Shown piece after piece: positions 34,074 to 43,181 of a stretch of DNA of 64,000 nucleotides. The stretch covers positions 4,406,501-4,470,500 of the forward strand of contig NZ_CP095049.1 in assembly GCF_022919135.1 (NCBI RefSeq), in the 5' to 3' direction. Below the pieces are notes generated by a model, which was not told the DNA's origin, made no database searches, and worked only from the letters and a program-made list of their open reading frames with translations. Position 1 is the first letter of the stretch, and each line of letters starts with the position of its first letter. Made by a program: the position numbers and the translations under genes. This DNA comes from Hymenobacter cellulosivorans (GTDB taxonomy: Bacteria > Bacteroidota > Bacteroidia > Cytophagales > Hymenobacteraceae).

Positions 34074-35531
34074 TTAGGCGTCGAGCTTCTGGCGCAGCAA
34101 TTGGTTGGCCAGCTTGGGGTCGGCCTTGCCGCCAGTGAGCTTCATGAGCTCCCCCATAAACATGCCGGTCAACGACTTTTTGCCGCCGCGGTACTCTTCT
34201 ACTTTAGCGGGGTTGGCGTCCAGCACCTGCTGAATCATGGCCTCCAGGGCCCCGGCGTCCGACTGCTGCGTGAGGCCCTGGGCCTCCGCTGCTGCCGCTG
34301 CCGACTGGCCATGGTTATCGAGCAGGTACGGGAATAACTGCTTGGCTGCTACCGAGTGGCCTACCTTGTTTTCATCAATGAGTTTAATGATGTCGGCCAG
34401 GTGCTGGGGCGTGAGCGGAAAGTCCTGCATTGTCAGAGCCCGCTCGTTGAGGAAGGATTTCACGGGGCCCTGCACCCAGTTGGCGGCAGCCTTGGCATTG
34501 GGAGTCAGGCGCGAAACTTCGTCGAAGAACAAAGCCACTTCCTTCTGGTCGGTAAGCACCGTCGCGTCGTAGTCCGAGAGGCCCAGCTCGCCGGTAAAGC
34601 GGGCGTAGAGCTGCTGCGGCAGGGCCGGCAAGGAAGCCTGCACCTCGTGCAGCCACTGGTCGCTGATGATAAGCGGGGGCAGGTCAGGCTCAGGGAAGTA
34701 GCGGTAGTCGTTCAGGGTTTCCTTGGAGCGCTGCCCGCTGGTGGTGCCAGTAGCAGCATCGAAGCCCCGGGTTTCGCTGTCGAGCGTGCCGCCGGCTTCC
34801 AGGACCTCAATCTGCCGCTCGATTTCGTACTCAATGGCCCGCTGCACGTTGCGGAAGGAGTTCATGTTCTTGACCTCCACCTTGGTGCCAAACTTGTCGG
34901 CGCCCTTGAGCATCACCGAAATGTTGGCGTCGCAGCGCAAAGAGCCTTCCTCCATGTTGCCGTCGCAGATGCCCAGGTACACCACCAGCTTCTTGATTTC
35001 ACTCAGGTAAGCGTAGGCTTCGTCGGCGTTGCGGATATCGGGCTCCGACACGATTTCAATCAGCGGCACGCCGGCGCGGTTCAAATCCACGAGTGTTTCG
35101 ACTTCCCCGGCCAGGTGCATCGACTTGCCCGCGTCTTCCTCCATGTGGATGCGGGTGATGCCGATGTTCTTGGTCGAGCCGTCGGCCAGGCGAATCGGTA
35201 CGTTGCCGGCCGTGCAGATCGGGGTTTTATCCTGGGTTATCTGGTAGCCCTTGGGAAGGTCGGGGTAGAAGTAGTTTTTGCGGGCAAACAGGTTGTCGCG
35301 GGTAATCTGGCAGTTGGTGGCCAGGCCCATTTTCATGGCGTACTCCACGGCCGAGCGGTTTACCTTGGGCAGGGTACCGGGGTGGCCCAGCGTGATTACC
35401 GACAGGTTGTTGTTGGGCAGGGCGCCGTACTCATTCTCGTCCGAGGAGTACATCTTGCTCTGCGTCAGCAGCTGGGCGTGTACTTCCAGGCCGATGACGG
35501 GCTGGTATTTGGCTTTTATTGCGTCGTCCAT
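34074..35531 (-). CDS. gatB: Asp-tRNA(Asn)/Glu-tRNA(Gln) amidotransferase subunit B
   Basis: This 485-aa subunit of GatCAB converts misacylated Glu-tRNA(Gln) or Asp-tRNA(Asn) to the correct amide. It has the GatB signature (VIGLEVHAQLLTQSKMYSSD, ITLGHPGTLPKVNRSAVEYA, YPDLPKGYQITQ) and RIHMEEDAGKSMH, DLNRAGVPLIEIVSEPDI and EGSLRCDANISV. The C-terminal helical YqeY-like domain ends the protein. The start at 35531 (MDDAIKAKYQPV) is the family N-terminus; 41 upstream codons are excluded. gatA and gatC are elsewhere. Confidence 0.95.
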   Translation of the reverse strand: MDDAIKAKYQPVIGLEVHAQLLTQSKMYSSDENEYGALPNNNLSVITLGHPGTLPKVNRSAVEYAMKMGLATNCQITRDNLFARKNYFYPDLPKGYQITQDKTPICTAGNVPIRLADGSTKNIGITRIHMEEDAGKSMHLAGEVETLVDLNRAGVPLIEIVSEPDIRNADEAYAYLSEIKKLVVYLGICDGNMEEGSLRCDANISVMLKGADKFGTKVEVKNMNSFRNVQRAIEYEIERQIEVLEAGGTLDSETRGFDAATGTTSGQRSKETLNDYRYFPEPDLPPLIISDQWLHEVQASLPALPQQLYARFTGELGLSDYDATVLTDQKEVALFFDEVSRLTPNAKAAANWVQGPVKSFLNERALTMQDFPLTPQHLADIIKLIDENKVGHSVAAKQLFPYLLDNHGQSAAAAAEAQGLTQQSDAGALEAMIQQVLDANPAKVEEYRGGKKSLTGMFMGELMKLTGGKADPKLANQLLRQKLDA

Positions 35532-35616
35532 ATCAATCAAATTGAGCCGTTGGGGCAAGTTTTTGCCCCAATGCGGACGCAAGATAAAAACTATCCGCGG
35601 CCCCAACCGGACAAAA

Positions 35617-35648
35617 AAACCGGGCCGGCGATGCTGCCGGCCCGGTTT
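35617..35648 (-). terminator. intrinsic terminator upstream of gatB
   Basis: A perfect 13-bp inverted repeat (35617-35629 and 35636-35648, 6-nt loop) has a T run on the minus strand (plus-strand A run 35613-35619). It ends transcription coming from the truncated gene at 35681. Confidence 0.85.
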
Positions 35649-35680
35649 ACTCAAACCACCAAGGTTGAGCTGAAGTTTGC

Positions 35681-36526
35681 TTAGTCGTTGAAAACCGGGA
35701 TATAGGCAGCCTGGAAGGCGTTGCCGGCGTTGTTGTAGGCTTCCAGCAGCTTGTGATTCTGCTTGTTATAGGCCGTGATGTAACCGTTGAAGGCATTCGC
35801 ATCGGCTTTGGTGAGGCGGTCCTTCTGTTCAAGCAGCTCGGTCATCTTCTTGAACTGGTTGCCGCTCCAGATAACGTAGAACTTGGCGTAGTCGCGCACG
35901 GCGTCGCGGTACTGGGTGTCTTTGCCGCGGAAGGCCGGAATGGCGTCCAGTTCGGCCAGGGTTTTATCGGTTTCGGCTTCGAGCTCCAGCCGGGCCGCTT
36001 CGAAGACCTTGGCATCCTGGGCGTTGAGGCCGTCGGTGAGCTTGGCGTTGGCGCGCTCCAGGCGGAAGTACGCCAGGAAAATCTTGTGCTGGTAGGTATT
36101 CACCTCCGACACCTGCCGGATGACCTCGTTCATCTTGCGGGCTTCGCGGTCTTCGGTCATGGTCAGGTTGAAGCGGGTGGCGAAGCGCTGCTGGGCGGCC
36201 TGCACACTGTCGCCGGCTATTTCCAGCTTGTTTTCGGCAGCTTCCAGGGCGTCGAAGTAGCGTTGCATGGCCTCCAGGCTCTTGCTGCGGCTGGCGGCCA
36301 GAGTATTCACCTTCTGGTAGTCAATCGAATACACGCTGAGCATCTGCTGAAACGCGGCCTTGGCCCGGTCCCGAAACTCGGTATTGCCCTTGAAGCCGGG
36401 CATGTGGGATATTTTGGCTAACGACGCCTTGTTCTGGGCCACCACATCCTGGCGGCGGGCCTCGATTTTGCGCTCATTCTCACTGTGGGCCGATTTGCTG
36501 ATGTAGCAATAGGTAAGAGTGGTCAG
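35681..36526 (-). pseudogene. 5'-truncated surface-protein gene (LIC11966-like), start lost
   Basis: The open part (GTG at 36445 to 35681, 254 aa) is a helical protein with DREARKMNEVIRQVSEVNTY, DKTLAELDAIPAFRGKDTQY and a C-terminal YNNAGNAFQAAYIPVFND. The pattern resembles LIC11966-type surface proteins of Bacteroidota, which I name tentatively. Conserved-looking codons continue upstream of the GTG (YISKSAHSENERKIEARRQD) with no start codon. They run straight into the stop codon of the tonB gene at 36527-36529, in the same frame. The signal peptide and N-terminal part expected of this family are missing. I infer a deletion that joined the two genes. A shorter product from the GTG remains possible. 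Confidence 0.65.
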
Positions 36527-37276
36527 TTATCGGATGGCAAAGGAAATGGGCACGGTGTAGTGCACCGGCACCGGCTCCCCGTTCTGGGTGCCCGGCGTCC
36601 AGCGCGGCATCAGCCGGACTACCCGCAAAGCTTCGGCATCAATCTCGGCCGATACGCCCTTCTGCACGCGGATATCCCGCAGCTCACCGGTTTCGTTGAC
36701 CACGAATTGCAGGAAAACCTTGCCCTGCTTGCGCTTTTTCAGCGCGGCGGCCGGGTAGCGGATGGACTGGCCCAGGTAGCGCAGCATAGCTTCCATCCCA
36801 CCCGGGTACTCGGGCATCTGCTCTACATATTCCGCCTCGTCGCAGGCCCGCACGGTGGCCACTTTGGTCAGGCACTCGCTCGTTTTTTTCTGGCCGTGCT
36901 CGTAGTGACTACGCCCCCGCAGCTGGCCTTGGGCATCGTAGCTCAGCTGCTCGCCGTGCAGCTTGGTTCCCAGCTCGTTGCTGACATAAAATAACGTACC
37001 GTTGGCCCGCCAGTGGGTCGTGGTCGTCAGCGTGTCGCCATTGGGCTGCCACACGGTGCGCTTCACGGTCCAGAGGCGCGGCGAAACCAGCCGGTACACG
37101 CTGTCGAGGCGAGTGGTGCCGGGCGTTTCGGTGCGCTGCACCCGGTAGGCCGCCTGCGCCTCGGGCACAGTTTCCGACCAGTAGTTGTGAAAAATAACGG
37201 CGGCCGGAGCCTGCTGGGCCTGGGCCGTAAGGGCGCTGCCGAGCAAGGCGCTTATAACCAGAAAAGAATGCTTCAC
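36527..37276 (-). CDS. TonB-domain energy-transducer-like protein
   Basis: This 249-aa exported protein has a signal peptide (MKHSFLVISALLGSALTAQA). The N-terminal half has MORN-like antitoxin-type segments (ANGTLFYVSNELGTKLHGEQ, DAQGQLRGRSHYEHGQ). The C-terminal TonB domain (about 150-249) has EYVEQMPEYPGGMEAMLRYL, GKVFLQFVVNETGELRDIRV and AEALRVVRLMPRWTPGTQNG, ending ISFAIR. It lacks the usual membrane anchor plus Pro-rich linker, so a role in energy transfer is doubtful. It is one of three related genes in a row; the other two are at 37405 (broken) and 37964. Confidence 0.88.
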   Translation of the reverse strand: MKHSFLVISALLGSALTAQAQQAPAAVIFHNYWSETVPEAQAAYRVQRTETPGTTRLDSVYRLVSPRLWTVKRTVWQPNGDTLTTTTHWRANGTLFYVSNELGTKLHGEQLSYDAQGQLRGRSHYEHGQKKTSECLTKVATVRACDEAEYVEQMPEYPGGMEAMLRYLGQSIRYPAAALKKRKQGKVFLQFVVNETGELRDIRVQKGVSAEIDAEALRVVRLMPRWTPGTQNGEPVPVHYTVPISFAIR

Positions 37277-37404
37277 GAAGAGAATAAGGCTAAAAGGGCC
37301 GTAAATATACCGGTTTTAGCCCATGCCCAACGCCCGGGCAACGGCCGAATGACAGCGTTTGCCGGCCGGCAACTACCACCGCCCTACTCCGGCTCCCGGC
37401 TAGC

Positions 37405-37906
37405 TCACAGCCTGGGCTGCACGGGCGGAATAAAGTTGACTTCCAGGGTAAAAAAGGACTCTGTCGGCTCGCCGTTCAACAGCTGGGGCGAGAAGGTACC
37501 GTGCAGCTCATTGACGACCCGCAGGGCTACTCAGCTCCTGCAGGTTGCCATTCAGATAGAACAGCTGCAACTGGCCTTCCAGTTGCCCGTTGCGGTTGGT
37601 ACGCCGGCTGCGGATTTCGCCGTTGCCGAACACTTTCAGGGCCACGCCCTCGCGCTTTTTGGCCTGGGCATCGGCGTAGGGAATCTGCTCCAGCAGTGTG
37701 CCGTTGGCGGCGTAGATTTTCTGCAGTACCCCGCCCCCGCCCGTGGGCTGGGTCACGGTTATGATAAAGCGCACGGCTCCCGTCCGTGTGGGCAACCGCT
37801 CAGCCGTGGCATCGTAGAAAATCGTGTCGGATGGGGCAGCTAGGTGCTGGGCGTGGGCGGCGCAAGGCAGCGTGGAAAACAGGAGGCCAAAGAGCCAACG
37901 GCGCAT
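37405..37906 (-). pseudogene. tonB paralogue with internal deletion and frameshift
   Basis: The first part (ATG at 37906 to 37508, 132 aa) has a signal peptide (MRRWLFGLLFSTLPCAAHA) and MORN-like segments (FGNGEIRSRRTNRNGQLEG, FYLNGNLQEL). Just after that, in another frame, comes ALRVVNELHGTFSPQLLNGE followed by FFTLEVNFIPP, ending at 37405. This second piece matches the final strand-helix-strand of the neighbours (ALRVVNSLVGWTPGRLDGEL, LFTLPVTFAIQ). About 85-100 codons of the TonB domain between the pieces are absent. The junction is at about 37520-37535. The protein cannot fold a complete TonB domain. Confidence 0.75.
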
Positions 37907-37963
37907 GATAACCAGGAAAATACCGGATAAGTAGACTCCAGCAATATATTGATTTACCCGGCT

Positions 37964-38707
37964 TTATTGAATAGCAAACGTGACCGGCAGCGTAAACAAA
38001 GCGTCGACCAATTCCCCATCCAGCCGGCCGGGCGTCCAGCCCACCAAGCTGTTGACTACGCGCAGGGCTTCCTGGTCCAGCACCGGTGCCAGGCTTTTGA
38101 GCACGTAAGCGCCCTGCACGGACCCAGTTTTGTCGATGATGAAGTTGATAAGCACCTTGCCCTCCACGCCCTGCCGGATTTGCTTACGGGGATACTTCAC
38201 CCGTCTCCCAATATCGGTCAGCAGGGCCTTGAGACCCCCAGGGTACTCCGGAAACTCGACGTATTCGGTACAGGTCTGGGGCTGGCTGGCAGCGGAGTAA
38301 CACGCGCTTGTGCGGCTGACGCCCTGCTGGAACTCTTCCCGCCGCCGCTTGCTGCCATCCGGGTAATAAGTCAGCAGCAGGCCCTGGCGCTGGCCGGCCG
38401 CGTATTCGGCCGTGAGCTGTACCTGCCCGCTTTCGTACCAACGGGTTTGGGTACCCTGCAGCTCACCCTTTTTAATATCGGCCAGCGGCAGTTCCTGGTA
38501 CTTCTTGCCCGAGGGGTAATAGCTGGTCACCACGCCCGCCGTTCCGGTGGTCCGCAGCGTGTCGCGCCGAAACAGCAGGCCCGGGCCGAAGCTTAGGTCT
38601 GAGGGGGCTCCTTTGGCTTTGAAGGCTTGGTTGAGCGTTTGGGCGCGGCCAGGAGCAACTGCTCCTGCGAGCAAGGCCCCAACCAGCAGCAGGGTAGAAA
38701 TACGCAT
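37964..38707 (-). CDS. TonB-domain energy-transducer-like protein (intact paralogue)
   Basis: This 247-aa protein has a signal peptide (MRISTLLLVGALLAGAVAPG) and MORN-like repeats (SYYPSGKKYQELPLADIKKG, WYESGQVQLTAEYAAGQRQG, YYPDGSKRRREEFQQG). A TonB C-terminal domain (about 148-247) begins EYVEFPEYPGGLKALLTDIG, then VEGKVLINFIIDKTGSVQGA, ending LFTLPVTFAIQ. It is the same architecture as the 36527 gene and the broken gene between them. No membrane anchor other than the signal peptide. The function may be periplasmic rather than true TonB. Confidence 0.88.
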   Translation of the reverse strand: MRISTLLLVGALLAGAVAPGRAQTLNQAFKAKGAPSDLSFGPGLLFRRDTLRTTGTAGVVTSYYPSGKKYQELPLADIKKGELQGTQTRWYESGQVQLTAEYAAGQRQGLLLTYYPDGSKRRREEFQQGVSRTSACYSAASQPQTCTEYVEFPEYPGGLKALLTDIGRRVKYPRKQIRQGVEGKVLINFIIDKTGSVQGAYVLKSLAPVLDQEALRVVNSLVGWTPGRLDGELVDALFTLPVTFAIQ

Positions 38708-38742
38708 GGAGAACTAAAAAAAGAGAAATAAAAGGCAGCAAA

Positions 38743-39312
38743 TTAACCACGTTGCAGCAAGGCCTGCAAGGCGGCGGCTTCGGTTTCCAGGGCCTTGGCC
38801 TGCAGGCGCAGCAAGTGGTAGCGCGCACTCAGTTCGGGCGAAAGCGCGCCGGAATGCCGGGTAAGCCAGCGGTGGCGAAACCAGGTATGCCAGCTGGGCC
38901 AGTCGGTGGCTCCGTCGGGCTCAGCGCCTGGTCCGGGGTCGGGTGGCAAGGCCGCCCGCAACGTGGGCAGCGCCTGAGCCCAGTGAGCGGCAGCCTGGGC
39001 CTGAGCTTCCAGGGGGCGCAGCTGCCGACGCAGGCGGCGGGCGTGGTGGCGGCAATAGTCGAGGCGGGCTTCGAGCGGGGCGGCAGCGGGCGCGGCCACG
39101 GCCAGTGGTGGTGGCTCCGCTTCGGCTGCCTGCAGGCAGGCCAGGAAGGGAGCCAGTGCTTCCTGCACCGCCGGCCCCGTAGGACGCTGCCCGTTGCTCA
39201 GACGGCTTAGCTGCCCCGAATCCACGCCCAGGTACTGGGCCAGTTGGTAGGCCCGCAGGCCAAAATGGGCGCATAAGTGCGCCAACCAGGAATCAGTGGC
39301 GGGACGGGCCAT
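38743..39312 (-). CDS. HTH plus coiled-coil protein (paralogue of 61476)
   Basis: This 189-aa protein starts at 39312 (MARPATDSWLAHLC); 39360 is an alternative upstream start. The N-terminal XRE-like helix-turn-helix (about 15-50, YQLAQYLGVDSGQLSRLSNG then RPTGPAVQEAL) is followed by an Ala/Pro linker. The helical C-terminal part has HHARRLRRQLRPLEAQAQAA, ALPTLRAALPP and ARYHLLRLQAKALETEAAAL. The same order and motifs occur in the protein at 61476. An inverted repeat (39321-39332 and 39349-39360) sits on its 5' side and could be an operator. The role is unknown; a DNA-binding autoregulator is a reasonable guess. Confidence 0.75.
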   Translation of the reverse strand: MARPATDSWLAHLCAHFGLRAYQLAQYLGVDSGQLSRLSNGQRPTGPAVQEALAPFLACLQAAEAEPPPLAVAAPAAAPLEARLDYCRHHARRLRRQLRPLEAQAQAAAHWAQALPTLRAALPPDPGPGAEPDGATDWPSWHTWFRHRWLTRHSGALSPELSARYHLLRLQAKALETEAAALQALLQRG

Positions 39313-39320
39313 ACGGGAGC

Positions 39321-39360
39321 TTGGCAATAATTCATGCATGTGGACCAGAATTGTTGCCAA
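39321..39360. promoter_or_regulatory. inverted repeat at the 5' end of the HTH gene, possible operator
   Basis: The arms 39321-39332 and 39349-39360 (TTGGCAATAATT type) match with one difference around a 16-nt spacer. It lies 8 bp upstream of the preferred start at 39312. Operator function is inference. Confidence 0.4.
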
Positions 39361-39451
39361 CAGAAAGCCGCAGCACCCAGAGGGAGCTGCGGCGACCAGA
39401 CATTATTTTCCTACAAGGCGTGGCTCCTCCGACTAGAAGGCCGCCTACAGC

Positions 39452-40177
39452 TTAGTGGGCGCCCAGCCGGGCATCAATCTGCCGGATCAACTGGCGGCTG
39501 TGCTGCATCACCTGGTGGTATGACTTCAGAATAAGGGGAATGGTTTCGCCGTGGCGGAGGTAGTTCTGCATGGGTCCCACGGCCATTACGGCGGCTATAT
39601 TCTGCTGATTGGGCGCTAAGTGGTCGTCGAGGTAGCGGCCGATGGTTTGGCCTTTATAATCTGAAAATGCACTGGCTTCGTTTACCAGACCGGGTATGAG
39701 CTCCTGGTAGTGGTCGAGGATGCCGTTGAGCAGGGCTTCATCGTCAATAATATCCAGGTCGCCCGACGATTTCAGTCCCTCAAACCGCGAGGCATTGGGC
39801 ACGAGCACCGTGGTATTGCGCAGGGTCCAGTTATACTTTCGCAGGCTGTCGGCGTGCAGACTCTGGGGCGTCAGGGCCCGGAAATAGCGAAATGCCTTCT
39901 GCTGGATGACATAGGAGGCCGAGTCGCCCTGCATTTCCTCGATATCGTGCCCTAAATCCTGGCGCAGCCCCAGCAAAAACTTACGTTCCTTTTCGCGCTC
40001 CAGCGAGTGTTCGTGCCAGCTGTGGAGTTGGATGGAAAGAGTAATGGCAAAGACGATAATGCCGATTTCGAGCAGAATCTCGGGCAGGCGCTGCCGCCAC
40101 GTTGGGGAGTGGTGGCCGTGTTGTTCCATACCCAGGGCTTTTTTACCGTGCTTCGTAACGAGGTCTACTTCAATCAT
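39452..40177 (-). CDS. DUF6090-type single-pass membrane protein
   Basis: This 241-aa protein has one membrane segment at about residues 33-50 (ILLEIGIIVFAITLSIQLHS). The preceding RQRLPEILLEIG and the following WHEHSLEREKERKFLLGLRQ are the family pattern. The rest is helical and extracytoplasmic (SRFEGLKSSGDLDIIDDEAL, GILDHYQELIPGL). The start at 40177 is preferred; 33 upstream codons overlap terminator sequence. Function unknown. It lies downstream of alaS on the same strand, separated by a terminator. Confidence 0.82.
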   Translation of the reverse strand: MIEVDLVTKHGKKALGMEQHGHHSPTWRQRLPEILLEIGIIVFAITLSIQLHSWHEHSLEREKERKFLLGLRQDLGHDIEEMQGDSASYVIQQKAFRYFRALTPQSLHADSLRKYNWTLRNTTVLVPNASRFEGLKSSGDLDIIDDEALLNGILDHYQELIPGLVNEASAFSDYKGQTIGRYLDDHLAPNQQNIAAVMAVGPMQNYLRHGETIPLILKSYHQVMQHSRQLIRQIDARLGAH

Positions 40178-40283
40178 ACATGGGCTATATAGGGCCGGCA
40201 AGATAGGGAGGAGTCGAACTGCCAAACAACAAGCCGCCGGAATACGCAGCTTTCGGCAGCTCCAGGGGCACTTCACTTACGCA

Positions 40284-40320
40284 CAAAAAAGGCCCGGCTG
40301 TAGTAGCCGGGCCTTTTTTG
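40284..40320 (-). terminator. intrinsic terminator of alaS
   Basis: A perfect 16-bp inverted repeat (40284-40299 and 40305-40320, 5-nt loop) with T tracts on both strands lies 28 bp after the alaS stop. Confidence 0.88.
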
Positions 40321-40347
40321 CACTGAATGGGGGCCGCTGTGGGGGTA

Positions 40348-43032
40348 TTACGCCAGCGACTTGCCAATGAGCTCCTCGGCCTTGGCAATGGCGGCACCCA
40401 GGCCGGCCACGTTCTTGCCGCCGGCCGTGGCGAAGAAGGGCTGACCACCGCCCCCGCCCTGGATTTCCTTGGCCAGCTCCCGCACCAGCGTGGAGGCATT
40501 GAGCTTGCCGGCTTTGGCAATGTCGTCGTCGAGCATGACGGCCAACTGGGGCTTGCCTTCGATGTCGGCGCCGAGCACCAGCACCAGGTTTTCTACGGTC
40601 TGGCGCAGGTTGTAGGCTAGGGTTTTGAGGCCGTCGGCCGAGCCGACCTGCACCTGAGCGGCCAGGAAGTTGACGCCGCCGAGCGGCTTGACCTGGGCGG
40701 CTAGCTGGTCTTTCTGCTGGTTGATGCTTTGCTGCTCAAACTGCTCGATTTGCTTACGTAGGGCGGCAATTTCCTCGGTTTGCTTCTGCAGGCTGGGCAG
40801 CAGGTGCTGGGGGTTGCCCAGGGCCTCGCGCACCTGATTCAGCAGGTCAATTTGCTGGTCCACGTAGGCTTCGGCGGTTTCGCCGGTTACGGCCTCGATG
40901 CGGCGCACACCGGCACCCACGGCGCTTTCGGAGGTGATTTTAAAGAAGCCGATTTCACCGGTACCGCGCACGTGAGTACCGCCGCAGAGCTCTACGGAGT
41001 AGTCTTTGTCGAAGGTGATGACGCGCACGAACTCACCGTACTTCTCGCCGAACAAGGCCATGGCGCCCAGGCTTTTGGCCTCGGCAATGGGCACGTTGCG
41101 GCGCTCATCCAGGGGAATCTGCCGGCGAATCTGCTCATTGACCATCCGCTCAATCTCGCGCAGCTGCTCGTCGGTAACCTTGGTGAAGTGCGAGAAGTCG
41201 AAGCGCAGCAGCTTGTCGTTCACCAGGGAGCCTTTCTGCTGCACGTGCGAGCCCAGCACCTCGCGCAGGGCGGCCTGCAGCAAGTGGGTGGCCGTGTGGT
41301 TTTTGCGAATCAGCTCGCGCCGGGCGTGGTCGATGCGGGCCGAGAAGTCGGCGTCCAGGTCCTGGGGCAGGTCCAGGACGGTGTGCACAATCAGGTCGTT
41401 TTCCTTCTTGGTGTCAATGACCCGCACCTTGCTCAACGGTGACTCCAGGTAGCCCGTGTCGCCGATCTGCCCACCCGACTCGGCGTAGAACGGAGTCTGG
41501 TCGAGCACCACCTGGTACTCGGTTTTGCCCTTCTTGTCGATTTTGCGGTAGCGCAGGATTTTGGCCGGGGCCTCCTCCAGGTCGTAGCCCACGAAAGCCG
41601 GCTGCTCCTCCGATTCCAGCACCACCGTCCAGTCGCTCTGCTCGGTTTCCTGGGCGTTGCGGCTGCGGTTTTTCTGCTGGGCCAGCTCTTTCTGGAAGCC
41701 TTCCTCGTCCACGGTCAGGCCCTTTTCGCGGGCAATCAGGGCCGTGAGGTCCAAGGGGAAGCCGAAGGTATCCGACAATTCAAAGGCGGTTTTGCCGTCG
41801 ATACGGTTGCCGTTCTGGCGGGCGGTTTCTTCCAGGGCGTCGAGGCGGCGCAGGCCGTTTTCGAGGGTTTTGAGGAAAGCTACTTCCTCCTCCTCTACCA
41901 CGCGCTGCACAAATTGAGTCTGCTGCTTGAGCTCGGGAAAAATGCTGGCCATCTGGTCGGCCAATACCGGCACGAGCTTATAGAGGAAGGGCTGTTTCTG
42001 ACCCAAGGATGAAAACGCGTAGCGCACGGCACGGCGCAGGATGCGGCGAATCACGTAGCCGGCCTTCACGTTGGAAGGCAGCTGTCCGTCGGCAATGGCG
42101 AAGCTGATGGTACGGATGTGGTCGGCCAGCACCCGGATGGCAATGTCGGTTTTTTCTTCCTCGGTGGCCGGCTGGTCGTTTACGGTGGCTGGGGCCGTGC
42201 CGTGGTATTTTACGCCAGCTTCAGCAGCAATAAACTGAATCAGGGGCTGGAACACGTCGGTGTCGTAGTTCGACTTCACGCCCGAGACGGCCATCATCAG
42301 GCGCTCGAAGCCCATGCCGGTGTCCACGCTCTGCTCGGGCAGCTTAATGAGGGACTTGTCGGCCAGGCGCTGAAACTCCATGAACACGTTGTTCCAGATT
42401 TCGACTACCTGCGGGTGGTCGGCATTTACCAGCTCACGGCCGGGCTTCTGGGCCCGCTCCTCTGCGGAGCGCAGGTCGATGTGGATTTCGGTGCAAGGGC
42501 CGCAGGGACCGGTGTCGCCCATTTCCCAGAAGTTGTCCTTCTTGTTGCCGGGCAGAATCCGGTCGTCGGTGGTGTACTGGCGCCACAAGTCCTGGGTTTC
42601 GGTGTCGGCGGCAGTGCCGTCTTTCTCGTCGCCCTCGAAGTAGGTGACGTAGAGGCGGTCTTTTTCCAGCTTATAGACTTCGGTGAGCAGCTCCCAGGCC
42701 CAGGCAATGGCGTCCTTCTTGAAATAGTCGCCAAACGACCAGTTGCCCAGCATTTCGAACATGGTATGGTGGTAGGTGTCGTAGCCTACCTCTTCCAAAT
42801 CGTTGTGCTTGCCCGACACGCGCAGGCACTTCTGGGTGTCGGCAATGCGCTTGTAGGGGGCGGGCTTGTTGCCCAGGAAGTAATCCTTGAACGGGGCCAT
42901 GCCCGAGTTGATGAACAGCAGCGTAGGGTCGTCCTTTACCACGATGGGCGCCGAGGGCACAATGTGGTGGCCTTTGGAAGCGAAGAAATCCAGGAACTGC
43001 TGGCGGACGTGGCTGGCGGTGGGAAGTGACAT
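40348..43032 (-). CDS. alaS: alanyl-tRNA synthetase
   Basis: This 894-aa class II synthetase charges tRNA(Ala). The N-terminal catalytic domain begins ASHVRQQFLDFFASKGHHIV and carries GMAPFKDYFLGN, FEMLGNWSFGDYF and MGDTGPCGPCTEIHID. The editing domain has the zinc-type HTATHLLQAALREVLGSHVQ and CGGTHVRGTGEIG. The C-terminal C-Ala domain ends in a Gly-rich GGGGGQPFFATAGGKN motif. The start at 43032 (MSLPTASHVRQQ) is chosen over a 20-codon upstream extension. Complete and apparently functional. Confidence 0.96.
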   Translation of the reverse strand: MSLPTASHVRQQFLDFFASKGHHIVPSAPIVVKDDPTLLFINSGMAPFKDYFLGNKPAPYKRIADTQKCLRVSGKHNDLEEVGYDTYHHTMFEMLGNWSFGDYFKKDAIAWAWELLTEVYKLEKDRLYVTYFEGDEKDGTAADTETQDLWRQYTTDDRILPGNKKDNFWEMGDTGPCGPCTEIHIDLRSAEERAQKPGRELVNADHPQVVEIWNNVFMEFQRLADKSLIKLPEQSVDTGMGFERLMMAVSGVKSNYDTDVFQPLIQFIAAEAGVKYHGTAPATVNDQPATEEEKTDIAIRVLADHIRTISFAIADGQLPSNVKAGYVIRRILRRAVRYAFSSLGQKQPFLYKLVPVLADQMASIFPELKQQTQFVQRVVEEEEVAFLKTLENGLRRLDALEETARQNGNRIDGKTAFELSDTFGFPLDLTALIAREKGLTVDEEGFQKELAQQKNRSRNAQETEQSDWTVVLESEEQPAFVGYDLEEAPAKILRYRKIDKKGKTEYQVVLDQTPFYAESGGQIGDTGYLESPLSKVRVIDTKKENDLIVHTVLDLPQDLDADFSARIDHARRELIRKNHTATHLLQAALREVLGSHVQQKGSLVNDKLLRFDFSHFTKVTDEQLREIERMVNEQIRRQIPLDERRNVPIAEAKSLGAMALFGEKYGEFVRVITFDKDYSVELCGGTHVRGTGEIGFFKITSESAVGAGVRRIEAVTGETAEAYVDQQIDLLNQVREALGNPQHLLPSLQKQTEEIAALRKQIEQFEQQSINQQKDQLAAQVKPLGGVNFLAAQVQVGSADGLKTLAYNLRQTVENLVLVLGADIEGKPQLAVMLDDDIAKAGKLNASTLVRELAKEIQGGGGGQPFFATAGGKNVAGLGAAIAKAEELIGKSLA

Positions 43033-43163
43033 AACTGGTAACGCGAAGGTCAGCTTCGCGAAGCGGATAATGCGGTGAACGAAACCGGCCACGCGCGCCG
43101 TGTAATTGGCGGCAGCCGGGAATTTGGTTACTTTTCGACTTTCCAGCGGAAAGGCCGTTCCGG

Positions 43164-43171
43164 CAAAGTTA
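43164..43171 (-). promoter_or_regulatory. -7 box before alaS
   Basis: TAACTTTG on the minus strand fits TAnnTTTG and lies about 130 bp before the alaS ATG. Confidence 0.35.
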
Positions 43172-43181
43172 GCCGACTTTA

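Noticed and set aside
34356..35684. 442-aa plus-strand frame over gatB
   Set aside because: Antisense to a complete gatB with all family motifs; no recognisable domain.
35681..36445. Treating the 254-aa frame as an intact gene
   Set aside because: Protein-like codons continue upstream without a start into the tonB stop, so the annotated GTG is more likely an internal codon of a truncated gene.
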